Source of the DNA: Novosphingobium sediminis
GTDB lineage: Bacteria > Pseudomonadota > Alphaproteobacteria > Sphingomonadales > Sphingomonadaceae
DNA length: 64,000 bases
Direction: 5' to 3'
Assembly: GCF_007991615.1 (NCBI RefSeq)
Contig: NZ_BJYR01000023.1
Coordinates: 1 to 64,000 of the forward strand
Part shown: piece after piece, positions 41,488 to 49,862 of the stretch
Numbering within the stretch: position 1 is the first letter of the stretch
How the letters are laid out: every line of letters starts with the position of its first letter
Program-made: the position numbers and the translations under genes
The notes under the pieces: generated by a model
The model's input: the letters and a program-made list of their open reading frames with translations, nothing else
The model's database searches: none
Told to the model about the DNA's origin: nothing

Positions 41488-43956
41488 ATGACCGTTTGCA
41501 GCACAAAGACAAAGCGCGGCCTTTTGACCGGCACTTGCATCGCGGTTCTGGCAGCACTGCCCGGCGCCGCGTTTGCCGAAGCCGCGACGACACCTGCCGC
41601 AACGGCAACCGAGACCGGCGGCATTCAGGATATCGTGGTGACGGCGCGCAAGCGGTCGGAGAATGTCCAGACGATCCCGGTTTCGATCCGCGCGGTCGAT
41701 GCCGCGATGATCCAGCGGCAGGATATCACCGGCCTTGAAAAACTGGCCGCCAAGGCGCCCGAACTCATCATCGCGCGCTCGTCCAATGGCTCGGGCGCTT
41801 CGCTTACGATCCGCGGCGTCGGTTCGAACTTCTCGAGCGTCGGTGTCGAGCAATCGGTCGCCGTGATCGTCGACGGTGCCTACTATGGGCATGGCCGCAC
41901 GATCGACGAAGGCTTCTTTGATCTCGCGCGGGTCGAAGTGCTCAAGGGGCCGCAGGCGCTGTTCTTCGGCAAGAACGCGACCGCTGGCGTGGTCTCGATC
42001 ACCACTGCCGATCCCGGCAATTCGTTCGAAGGCATGGCGCGCATCGGCTACGAATTCCGCTCGAAGTCGCTCTACGGCGAAGTCATGGCGTCCGGGCCCG
42101 TCAGTTCGACACTGGGTATCCGCTTGGCCGTGCGCGGTTCCAACATGTTCGGTGGCTACACCAAGAACCTTGCCACCAATGCCTTCTACAACACGCTCGA
42201 TATCGCGACCGGCGCGACAGCAGCGCTGCTGGCTACACCGGCGGACCGCGACCAGCCCGGCACTAAGGACCTGATCGGCCGCCTCACGCTGAAGTGGGCG
42301 CCGACCGAGAACCTCACCGATACGCTCAAGGTCAGCGGCACGCACAGCCGCGGCGGCGCTTCTGGTTTCAGCACGATCCTGGGCTGCGCCGGGCCGACCG
42401 GTCAGCGCAATCCCAATCTGGTGTGCGGTGCCAAGTTCACGACCTACTTCAACAACCTGCCGAAGGAATACAAGGGCGCGACGGGCATCAAGGACAACGA
42501 GCTTTACAGCGACTACGATTCCTTCGCGATCAACAACACCTTCAACTACAAGCTCTCCGACGACGTGACCTTCACGACGGTTACCAACTACAACAAGAAC
42601 AAGGTCCGCTATCTGCAGGACTACGGCCAGCAGAGCGACGCTGGCGTGTGGGCGGCGATCAATTCGAACTTCAAGGCTTTCTCCAATGAATCCCGCATCC
42701 TGACCTCGTTCGATGGTCCGGTGAACATCATGGTGGGCGCCTACTATCAGACCACCGAACGCGAACATGACGAGTTCGTCAACTTCATCGGCCTGATCAA
42801 CAGTGCAGCGGCACCCGGAGACAAGTACCTGGCGTTCACCAAGTTCTCGCACACCCATGGCGAGACGATCTCGGGCTTCGGTCAGGCGATCTGGAAAGTG
42901 ATGCCCAACCTCGAGTTTGCGGGCGGCGTTCGCTATATTCATGAAACCAAGCGGTCGAGCTTCTTTCAGCCCTACGTGAACCCGGCCCTTGCCGGCCTGT
43001 TCACGCCGCAGACCAGCGATCCTGCGACCACGCTCCGCGTCAACCAGACGTTCGACAACTGGTCTCCTGAGGCGACGCTGACCTGGCGGCCCACCCCGAA
43101 CGTGACGGTCTACGGTGCCTACAAGACAGGCTACAAGTCGGGCGGTTTCTCCAACAGCGGCATCCTTTCACCTGCTGACCCGCGCGGCGATGGCATGTCG
43201 TTCGGTCCGGAATCGGCCAAGGGCTTTGAAGGTGGGGTCAAGACGACCCTGTTCGATCGTCAGCTGCGCTTCAACCTCGGCTTGTACACGTATACCTACA
43301 GCGGCCTGCAGGTCGATTACTTCGATCCGCTCTCGATCCGCTACATCACCCGCAACGCCGGTTCCTCGCGCACGCGCGGCGTCGAGCTTGAGCTTGAGTA
43401 CGTGCCGCGCGCTGTGGACGGACTTACGCTGCGCGGCACGCTGAATTACAACCGCTCGCGCTATGTCAATTTCCTCGCGCCGTGCTGGCAGGGGCAGTCG
43501 ATCGGGCAAGGCTGCGTGCTGCAGCCGCTTCCAGGGCAGGCAGGCAACCAGCTGCTGCAGGAACTGGGCGGGGTGGCGACAGCGAACGCACCGCGGTGGA
43601 CGGGCTCGGCAGGCGCCGAGTACGATGTTCCGGTTTCGGGTGACATCCAGCTTGGTCTCAGTGCCGATTGGCGCTTCAGCAGCAGCTACAACTCATCGGC
43701 CTTTGATTCGCCGAACGGGTTTCAGAAGGCCTATTCGACCATTGATGCTTCGATCCGTCTCCGGTCCGAGAAGGTCGGCTGGGAGTTCGCGGTCATCGGC
43801 AAGAACCTGACCAATATCCAGTACAAGACCGGCGTGTTCGATATCACCGGCACGGGCAGCGGCACGGGCACGGTGACTGGCGGCAAGCAGTCCGACACGT
43901 TCCTCCTCACCCAGCTGCCGCGGACTGTGCAGGTACAGGTTACCTACCGGTTCTGA
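41488..43956 (+). CDS. TonB-dependent receptor (catabolic type)
   Basis: 822 aa. Signal peptide to about residue 30 (ALPGAAFAEA), TonB-box-like segment DIVVTARKRSENVQTIPVS, plug with IRGVGSNFSSVGVEQSVAVI and the PQALFFGKNATAGVVSI motif, beta-barrel ending in QVQVTYRF. RBS GGGGGAGAGG before ATG 41488. It shares the same architecture as the receptor at 4298 but not its upstream element. It lies after the SDR remnant and before an EthD gene; a hairpin follows its stop. Confidence 0.92.
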   Translation: MTVCSTKTKRGLLTGTCIAVLAALPGAAFAEAATTPAATATETGGIQDIVVTARKRSENVQTIPVSIRAVDAAMIQRQDITGLEKLAAKAPELIIARSSNGSGASLTIRGVGSNFSSVGVEQSVAVIVDGAYYGHGRTIDEGFFDLARVEVLKGPQALFFGKNATAGVVSITTADPGNSFEGMARIGYEFRSKSLYGEVMASGPVSSTLGIRLAVRGSNMFGGYTKNLATNAFYNTLDIATGATAALLATPADRDQPGTKDLIGRLTLKWAPTENLTDTLKVSGTHSRGGASGFSTILGCAGPTGQRNPNLVCGAKFTTYFNNLPKEYKGATGIKDNELYSDYDSFAINNTFNYKLSDDVTFTTVTNYNKNKVRYLQDYGQQSDAGVWAAINSNFKAFSNESRILTSFDGPVNIMVGAYYQTTEREHDEFVNFIGLINSAAAPGDKYLAFTKFSHTHGETISGFGQAIWKVMPNLEFAGGVRYIHETKRSSFFQPYVNPALAGLFTPQTSDPATTLRVNQTFDNWSPEATLTWRPTPNVTVYGAYKTGYKSGGFSNSGILSPADPRGDGMSFGPESAKGFEGGVKTTLFDRQLRFNLGLYTYTYSGLQVDYFDPLSIRYITRNAGSSRTRGVELELEYVPRAVDGLTLRGTLNYNRSRYVNFLAPCWQGQSIGQGCVLQPLPGQAGNQLLQELGGVATANAPRWTGSAGAEYDVPVSGDIQLGLSADWRFSSSYNSSAFDSPNGFQKAYSTIDASIRLRSEKVGWEFAVIGKNLTNIQYKTGVFDITGTGSGTGTVTGGKQSDTFLLTQLPRTVQVQVTYRF

Positions 43957-43967
43957 GGCTGCGTCAT

Positions 43968-43999
43968 GGCCGGTTGGTGCGCCCTTGCACTGGCCGGCC
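43968..43999 (+). terminator. GC-rich hairpin after the second TonB receptor
   Basis: GGCCGGTTGGTGC (43968-43980) pairs with GCACTGGCCGGCC (43987-43999), including three G-U pairs, around loop GCCCTT. It begins 12 bases after the receptor stop. No T-run, so likely a weak or Rho-assisted terminator. Confidence 0.5.
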
Positions 44000-44055
44000 A
44001 CTGACGGGGCACCTTTCAGCCGCGGTGCCGTGGCTCATGGGGAGGGCGACTGGCC

Positions 44056-44433
44056 ATGAAGGTCATGATCCTGCTGAAGCGCAAGGCCGGCATGAGCCAT
44101 GCCGATTTCGTGGATCACTACGAAAACAGCCATGTCGTGCTGGCCCATCGCTATCTCGGCCATCTCTTCGTCGACTATCGCAGAAACTACCCGCTGCCGG
44201 TTCTGGAACAGGTCGGTGAGGAGCCCAACCCCGCAGTCGCCGACAGTCCGTTCGATGCGATCACCGAAATCTGGCTGGAAGACCATGCAGCATGGCTCGA
44301 AATGCAGCGGATCATCGCTGACCCGGTGATCGGCAAGATCTTCATGGATGATGAGGAGCATTTCCTCGACCGCCCATCGCTGCGGATCTTTCCCTGCCAT
44401 GAAGTCCATTCGCAAGCCGAGCGGGCTTCCTAA
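44056..44433 (+). CDS. EthD domain protein
   Basis: 125 aa dimeric alpha-beta barrel of the EthD family: MILLKRKAGMSHADFVDHYEN at the N-terminus and conserved His/Trp positions (SHVVLAHRYL; ITEIWLEDHAAW). EthD-type proteins occur with P450s and other degradative enzymes; the function of most is unknown. Here it precedes a P450 remnant. RBS GGAGGG a few bases upstream. Intact and not obviously deleted. Confidence 0.85.
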   Translation: MKVMILLKRKAGMSHADFVDHYENSHVVLAHRYLGHLFVDYRRNYPLPVLEQVGEEPNPAVADSPFDAITEIWLEDHAAWLEMQRIIADPVIGKIFMDDEEHFLDRPSLRIFPCHEVHSQAERAS

Positions 44434-44493
44434 TGAACGGTGTTGCGGGGCCGGGCGGCAGCAGGAGCCATTGGAGCCTTTGGGAGGCCTGCG

Positions 44494-44733
44494 ATGCAGG
44501 CGCCTGAAGTGGACGGTTTCTTCACGCAAGCTGCGCTCACCGATCCCTTGCCGATGCTCGCCCAAGCGCGCCAGCACGACCCGGTGTTCCGTTCGCGCAT
44601 GGCCGACGGTCAGGAAGGTTTTGTCGTAACGCGCTACGAGGACATCAAGGCAGTCTATGCCAAGCGCCGCGAACCGCATGTTCTGGCGCACGCCTTCAAA
44701 GCGGTCCGCATCCGCTTCGATCCTGTGCATTGA
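44494..44733 (+). pseudogene. Cytochrome P450 remnant, N-terminus fused to probable C-terminus
   Basis: 79 residues from ATG 44494 (GGGAGG upstream). The first about 60 residues read as a P450 N-terminus: FFTQAALTDPLPMLAQARQ, PVFRSRMADG and VVTRYEDIKAVYAKR. The last about 15 (AHAFKAVRIRFDPVH) look like the terminal strand of a P450, but this half is less certain. The I-helix, ExxR and Cys ligand, about 330 residues, are missing. A complete P450 is encoded at 46173-47405. Confidence 0.6.
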
Positions 44734-44734
44734 T

Positions 44735-45301
44735 ATGGCCAGCGCTTCCGCCGAGAGACTGCTGAGCGGGCAAGCATGGAGCGACTTCTGCGACGTGCTC
44801 AAGATTGCCGGGCAGACCGTCGAGCGGTTTGATGATCTTGACGAACTCGACCGCACCGAGTGGTTCCGCTGCCTGTCCCGCTACACCCGCGGGATGCTGG
44901 AACGCTACGTTGAGGCCGGCGATCGGAGTAGGCTGGAACTCGTCGAGATGGCGTGGCGGCATTCGATCAACTGCACTTCGCCGATGCAGGACCAGCTGTT
45001 TGCCGAGTTCGACCCGGAGCATGAGTACCGGCTGTTCGGCAACCGGCGTGACTGTCCCTACATCGTGTTCATGGCGTGGACGCACCGCCAACCGAATGAC
45101 TACGGGGCTCGCAATTGGGCGGAGGCCGGGCTTGAGGGGCTCAAGCAGTTTGATCCTGCCTGGCTTCCCGCCGTGGGCACTTTGCTCAGCGATGATGTCC
45201 ATTGGATGACGTGGCCAAGATCTATCTCGACGACCTCGACAAGCCGGTGCGCAACGCGGTGGAAGAGGAGGCCTATCGCTCAGGCAGTCCGGTCGAGATG
45301 A
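44735..45301 (+). pseudogene. Truncated DUF1214-like protein
   Basis: From ATG 44735, 1 bp after the P450 remnant stop. About 155 residues resemble the N-terminal half of DUF1214-containing proteins: ELDRTEWFRCLSRYTRGMLE and EHEYRLFGNRRDCPYIVFMA. After about 45200 the frame is unrelated (low-complexity, Ser/Thr/Arg-rich) and ends at 45301, so the C-terminal part is lost. The family name is from memory and moderately certain; the abrupt change in character is visible. Confidence 0.5.
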
Positions 45302-45345
45302 CGGCCGAGGAGGTGCTCGCCGCCGCGGCGCAGCGCACCGGCCTT
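45202..45345 (+). pseudogene. Displaced N-terminal piece of a sulfotransferase
   Basis: Frame from TTG 45202: after about 30 residues comes MTAEEVLAAAAQRTGLDD, the standard N-terminal helix of Sulfotransfer_3-type proteins. Just after that (about 45345) the normal continuation is missing and the frame shifts into the body of the gene in another frame. A deletion of roughly 60 codons plus a frame change is the simplest reading. Confidence 0.5.
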
Positions 45346-46162
45346 GATGATCGCGGGCCTGCCGCGTTCGGGTACGACACACCTCGTCAACATGCTTGCG
45401 GCAGACCCCCGGCTGCGATCTTCGCAGCTCTGGGAGATGTGCTTCCCGTTCCCACTGCCCGGCGAACAGCCCGGTCCGATCGAGCAAAGCCCGCGCTTCG
45501 AGATGACGAAGGAGATGTGGAAGAACAACAATGTGGTGCTGCCCTACATGGCGGCGATACATGAAATGCACCCCGACCATGTCCATGAGAACATCGAGTT
45601 CCAGGGCATGGATTTTAGTTCCTACCAGATCGAATGGCGTGCCCGAGTACCGCGCTGGAGCCACTATTACTTCGCCCACGACCAGACGCCGCACTATGCC
45701 TACGAGAAGAAGATGATGCAGGCGCTGACCTGGATGCGCGGGCCCAATCGCTGGCTGACCAAAGCTCCGCCGAACATGGAGAACCTCATCCCGCTGCACA
45801 CCGTGTTTCCCGATGCGACCATCGTGATCACGCACCGCGATCCTGTGGCGGTGATCCGCTCCTCGCTCACCCTGCTTGCCTACTGGGTGGATGATTTCGC
45901 CTCGGTCATTGCCCGCGCGGCTGAGGACGGTGTGACATTCGACATCGTGCAGGAATTTATCGATCCTGAAGGGACGGCCTTCGAGATTTATGTCGAGCGT
46001 GCAGGGCAGCCCAATCGGATCCTTGCTCAGCTTATGCTCGCCGGCCCTGTCGCTGCGCTCTACGACGGCGTGCGTGATGCGGCGCTAGGCTGGGACGGTT
46101 CAGATCCCATCCGCGACGCGCTGGACCTGCTTGGCGGCGCGCTCGACCTTCACCAAAGCTGA
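45344..46162 (+). CDS. Sulfotransferase family protein, N-terminally disrupted
   Basis: 272 residues from TTG 45344, with no ribosome-binding site, so it may be untranslated. The catalytic core is intact: PAPS 5'-phosphate loop IAGLPRSGTTHLVN, 3'-phosphate segment THRDPVAVIRSS and the KAPPNMENL segment typical of Sulfotransfer_3. The N-terminal helix lies in another frame just upstream (45202-45345), so the gene as a whole is broken at about 45345. It would otherwise transfer sulfate to a hydroxylated substrate. Confidence 0.65.
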   Translation: MMIAGLPRSGTTHLVNMLAADPRLRSSQLWEMCFPFPLPGEQPGPIEQSPRFEMTKEMWKNNNVVLPYMAAIHEMHPDHVHENIEFQGMDFSSYQIEWRARVPRWSHYYFAHDQTPHYAYEKKMMQALTWMRGPNRWLTKAPPNMENLIPLHTVFPDATIVITHRDPVAVIRSSLTLLAYWVDDFASVIARAAEDGVTFDIVQEFIDPEGTAFEIYVERAGQPNRILAQLMLAGPVAALYDGVRDAALGWDGSDPIRDALDLLGGALDLHQS

Positions 46163-46172
46163 GGCCCGCGCT

Positions 46173-47405
46173 TCAGGCCGGATCGAGATCGAGCTCGATC
46201 CGGTTGGGGCCGTACACGATGAAGTTGGTGAGCCATGAGACACCGGCCTCTCCGCCGCGCAGGCTGAATTTCCGCGTCGTCTGAAGCAGCGTGCCAACTA
46301 CTGAGCGCAGTTCCGCGCGGGCGATGAGATTGCCGATGCACAAGTGCGGGCCGTGGCCGAACGACAAATGGCGCGAGGCATTGGCGCGGGCGGGATCGAA
46401 GCGCTCTGGCTCCGGGAACATCTTCGGATCGCGATTGGCCGCACCATAGCGCAGCATCAGAATCGAGCCTTCCGGAATGGGCGTGCCGCCGACCACGACA
46501 TCCTTGGTCGCCCGGCGGAACAGGCCTGCAACCGGCGCTTCGTAGCGGAAGACTTCCTCGACGAAGCCATTGATCTTCGAAGGATCGCTGCGGATCCGGT
46601 CCTGCAGCGCGGGATCGACCGCGAGGCGATAGATCGCACCGCAAAGGGCGCTGGTAGTGGTGTCATGCGATCCGGCGATGAGGATCGTGAAGATCGAGAC
46701 GACTTCCTGCCGGGTCAGTTTCTTCCCGTCGACATCGGCATTGACGATATCGCTGAGCAGGCACGGCGCCGGATTGGCAATGTATTCGTCGGCTTTTTTC
46801 GAGACGTATTGCTGGAGATCGCAGATCGTACGGGTGATCGCGATCTGCTCTTCCTCGGTGTTGTCCGGATTGGCTTCGGCGACGACAGCATCGGTCCAGG
46901 TGCGGAAGAGGTCGAAGTCTTCCGAGGGCAGGCCAAGTTGATCGGCCACCACGAACGAGGGGAGGACGGCTGCGACATCGGTGTAGAAATCGCCGCCTCC
47001 CTTTGCGACGTACTCGCTCACCAACCGGGCTACCGTCGTCTGGATAAGATCGTCCATGCGCTTGATCGCAGGCGCATTGAACGCCTTGGCGACGAGCGAG
47101 CGGTGGAAGGTGTGCAGCGGCGGATCGGCCACGACGAGCGTGTTGGTGGGAACGAAACCGTGCTCTTCAAACACCGCGTTGATGCGCGCCTGTTCGCTCG
47201 ATTCCTTGACCAGCAACTGCCCGGTGACGCTGGAGAAGGTCAGCGGATCGGCGCAGATGTCGCGCACCTCGTCATAGCCCAGCACCATGTAGAAGCCGCA
47301 CGATGCATCGAAGTAGACCGGACCCTGCTCCCTGAGCTGTCGATGCGCCTCATGCGGGCAGCGACGGATATCGAGGTCCAGAAAGCTGATCGCATCGGTG
47401 GCCAT
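46173..47405 (-). CDS. Cytochrome P450
   Basis: 410 aa, complete soluble bacterial P450. I-helix ILIAGSHDTTTS, ExxR in EEVFRYEAP, and haem-binding FGHGPHLCIG with the Cys ligand. The I-helix has His-Asp where Gly-Glu/Asp is usual. ATG 47405 is preceded by GAGGAGC. It converges on the broken sulfotransferase (11-bp gap). It probably hydroxylates the pathway substrate; no ferredoxin or reductase gene is nearby. Confidence 0.93.
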   Translation of the reverse strand: MATDAISFLDLDIRRCPHEAHRQLREQGPVYFDASCGFYMVLGYDEVRDICADPLTFSSVTGQLLVKESSEQARINAVFEEHGFVPTNTLVVADPPLHTFHRSLVAKAFNAPAIKRMDDLIQTTVARLVSEYVAKGGGDFYTDVAAVLPSFVVADQLGLPSEDFDLFRTWTDAVVAEANPDNTEEEQIAITRTICDLQQYVSKKADEYIANPAPCLLSDIVNADVDGKKLTRQEVVSIFTILIAGSHDTTTSALCGAIYRLAVDPALQDRIRSDPSKINGFVEEVFRYEAPVAGLFRRATKDVVVGGTPIPEGSILMLRYGAANRDPKMFPEPERFDPARANASRHLSFGHGPHLCIGNLIARAELRSVVGTLLQTTRKFSLRGGEAGVSWLTNFIVYGPNRIELDLDPA

Positions 47406-47646
47406 TGAACTGCTCCTCGGGCGGCATGACTGCTTGCTGATCGGATGATTATGGCAAATCGGATTGCCTGCCTACGAAGCATCCTTGCCTGAACAGGAAG
47501 ACATTACGGCCTCGTTCACGCGCAGACAGGCGCATGACAGGTCTGGGCAAGGTCAGGCTCACCCAGCGGCATGGTGCGGTGCCGGCTTATCTGGCAGCCT
47601 CCGATCAAGCCGGGCGGGTGCCCCGCCGAATATCGGGAGAAGATCG

Positions 47647-48390
47647 ATGGGCCGTGTTGCTGGCAAGATTGCGTTGATAACGGGTGGAGCCTCCGGCCTC
47701 GGCGCTGCGGATGCGGCGCTGCTCGCCAGCGAAGGTGCGACGGTCTATCTTACGGACGTCGATACCGCGCTTGGGCAATCGGTGGCAGCATCGATCCCCG
47801 GGTCAACCTTCATTGCTCATGACGTCCGCAGCGAAGAGGCCTGGCGCTCTATTATCGAACGTATCCGCAGCGAACATGACCGGCTGGACATTCTCGTCAA
47901 CAATGCCGGTGTCGTGAACTTCGGAACCATCGAAGAATGCACGTTGGAAAGCTTCCGCTTCGTCAACTCGGTGATGTCTGAAGGCACGTTCCTCGGCTGC
48001 CATACTGCCATTCCGCTGATGAAGGCTGGCGGCGGCGGCTCGATCATCAACATGGGCTCGATCGCCGGGATCAAGGGTGTGAGTGCAATCCCGGGCTACT
48101 GTGCCGCCAAGGGCGCCATACATGCCCTGACCCGCTGCGTGGCCGTGTACTGCCGCGAGCAGGCCAATGGCATCCGGTGCAACGCCATCGTTGCCGGCTC
48201 CATCCGCACGCCCATGACCATGCGGGCACTGGCGGACATGCCCGAAGACAGTCCGAGCTTCGAAGAACTGGAAGGCCACGGCCAGGGCCAGCCGTCCGAC
48301 GTCGCCAACATGGTGCTCTATCTCGCTTCCGACGAGGCACGGCATGTCAACGGCGCATCGCTCGTCATCGATAACGGGGAAACGGCCTGA
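47647..48390 (+). CDS. SDR family oxidoreductase
   Basis: 247 aa from ATG 47647 with GGGAGAAG. TGGASGLG at about 12-19, NNAGVV at about 85-90, Ser in NMGSIAGI, Y-x3-K in GYCAAKGA, C-terminal NGASLVIDNGETA. Resembles 3-alpha/20-beta-hydroxysteroid dehydrogenase-like SDRs, which is suggestive only. Divergent from the P450 across 241 bp that may contain a shared promoter. Confidence 0.9.
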   Translation: MGRVAGKIALITGGASGLGAADAALLASEGATVYLTDVDTALGQSVAASIPGSTFIAHDVRSEEAWRSIIERIRSEHDRLDILVNNAGVVNFGTIEECTLESFRFVNSVMSEGTFLGCHTAIPLMKAGGGGSIINMGSIAGIKGVSAIPGYCAAKGAIHALTRCVAVYCREQANGIRCNAIVAGSIRTPMTMRALADMPEDSPSFEELEGHGQGQPSDVANMVLYLASDEARHVNGASLVIDNGETA

Positions 48391-48462
48391 AGGTTCAAGG
48401 GCAATCAAACCCATCGCCATTCCAGAGGACAACTTCGCGGCGGTCTTCGGTGCGCCAGGCGC

Positions 48463-49860
48463 CTAACCGGTTTCGGCCTCCGTCATGCGTAGGCCGAGCC
48501 AGTTCGCCGCACGCGGGAGACGGCGCAGCACGGCAAACTCGATCACGAGCATGCCCACCATCGAGATCGCCAGCATCGGCAGCAGCGCAGCAAGCGCCAG
48601 CACGATCAGCACCACTCCGCCCATGCGTGGAGGCGTGGCGGTTGGGGCAGGTGCACCAAGCCGATCCGCCGGCTTGCGGCGGCGCCATAGGATGAAGCCG
48701 GTGACCGACATCGTGACCAGCAGCAGCGCGGTCGCCACCCCGATCAGCTGGTTGGCGAGGCCGAACAGCTGCCCTTCGTGCCAGGCGACGCCGTAGCCAA
48801 CGACGCGGTCGATCACGTGCTTGCCGGCAAAGTCTTCATGGCTGGTCTCGCGGCCGGTCATGGGGTCAAAGGTGTAGGAGACGCGCTGGGGCCGGTTCTG
48901 CGTGTCGGAGCGGACCGACCATTCGCTTTTCGCCTTGCCGCCAAAACGCGGCGCGGTGCCGGGGGGAGAGACGATCACCGGGAACGGAAGGTGGCGGCCC
49001 TTCGCCTCCGCCACGATCTCGCTGAGCGAGACGCCCGACATCGCCATCAGCGTCCCGTCCGGCATGCGGTGCGCGCCCATCGGCATCGCGGAAGTGCCCA
49101 TCGCCATCGCACCATGCTGGTGCTCGGCATGCTCGTCGCCGCCCGCAGGCGCGCCGCCGATTGTCCAGTCCTGCTGGCCCTTTACCCAGCCGAGTTCGGT
49201 ACGCACCGCCTTGAAGGCGCTGCCCCAGACATCCGCCCAGGGCAGGCCCGTAACGAGGAGCACGAGCGCCAGACCCGAAACCCAGAAACCCGTCACTGCG
49301 TGGAGATCGCGCCAGAGGACTTTCCGCCCACTGGCAAGCCGGGGCCAGATGACCCCGGCCGGTCCGCGCCCGGCAGGCCACCACAGGTAGAGCCCGGTCA
49401 GGATCATCACGATGGCCCAGCTGGCCGCGAGTTCGACCAGCCAGCTGCCGCGCTTGCCGAGGAAGAGCTGCCCGTGAATATCGTGTGCCACCTGCATCAC
49501 GCGCCATTCGGGATCGAGCGAGCCGAGCACCTTGCCATCGGGTGAGACGAATACATCGCGCATGGCGTGGTCCGGCAAGGCAAGGTGAACGAGCGCCGCG
49601 TCGTTCTCCGCTGCCGGCAGGCGGTAGGAGCTGAAGTGGCTGCCCGGAAAGGCGGCGAGCGCGGCTTTGACCTGCTGATCGGCGGAGACCGTCGTCGCCG
49701 CAGGAAGATCGCGCCATGCGCGTTCCTCCCAGGCATCGACTTGCGGCTTGAACAGGTAGACCGCGCCGGTAAGCGCCAGCACTAGCACCATGGGCATGAC
49801 GAACAGCCCCGCATAGAAATGCCAGCGCCATACCGTGCGATAGAGAAGCGTCCGGTCCAT
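48463..49860 (-). CDS. PepSY-associated membrane protein (putative metal reductase)
   Basis: 465 aa from ATG 49860, just after the stop of the TonB receptor. Four or five membrane helices (about 12-36, 140-160, 190-208 and two near the C-terminus) with PepSY-type periplasmic domains. Residues 241-275 are very rich in His and Met (GDEHAEHQHGAMAM, then MPMGAHRMPDG), as in copper-binding segments. Such proteins pair with TonB receptors and are thought to reduce or release the imported metal. The receptor and a DUF2946 gene stand upstream in the same operon. Confidence 0.85.
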   Translation of the reverse strand: MDRTLLYRTVWRWHFYAGLFVMPMVLVLALTGAVYLFKPQVDAWEERAWRDLPAATTVSADQQVKAALAAFPGSHFSSYRLPAAENDAALVHLALPDHAMRDVFVSPDGKVLGSLDPEWRVMQVAHDIHGQLFLGKRGSWLVELAASWAIVMILTGLYLWWPAGRGPAGVIWPRLASGRKVLWRDLHAVTGFWVSGLALVLLVTGLPWADVWGSAFKAVRTELGWVKGQQDWTIGGAPAGGDEHAEHQHGAMAMGTSAMPMGAHRMPDGTLMAMSGVSLSEIVAEAKGRHLPFPVIVSPPGTAPRFGGKAKSEWSVRSDTQNRPQRVSYTFDPMTGRETSHEDFAGKHVIDRVVGYGVAWHEGQLFGLANQLIGVATALLLVTMSVTGFILWRRRKPADRLGAPAPTATPPRMGGVVLIVLALAALLPMLAISMVGMLVIEFAVLRRLPRAANWLGLRMTEAETG

Positions 49861-49862
49861 CG

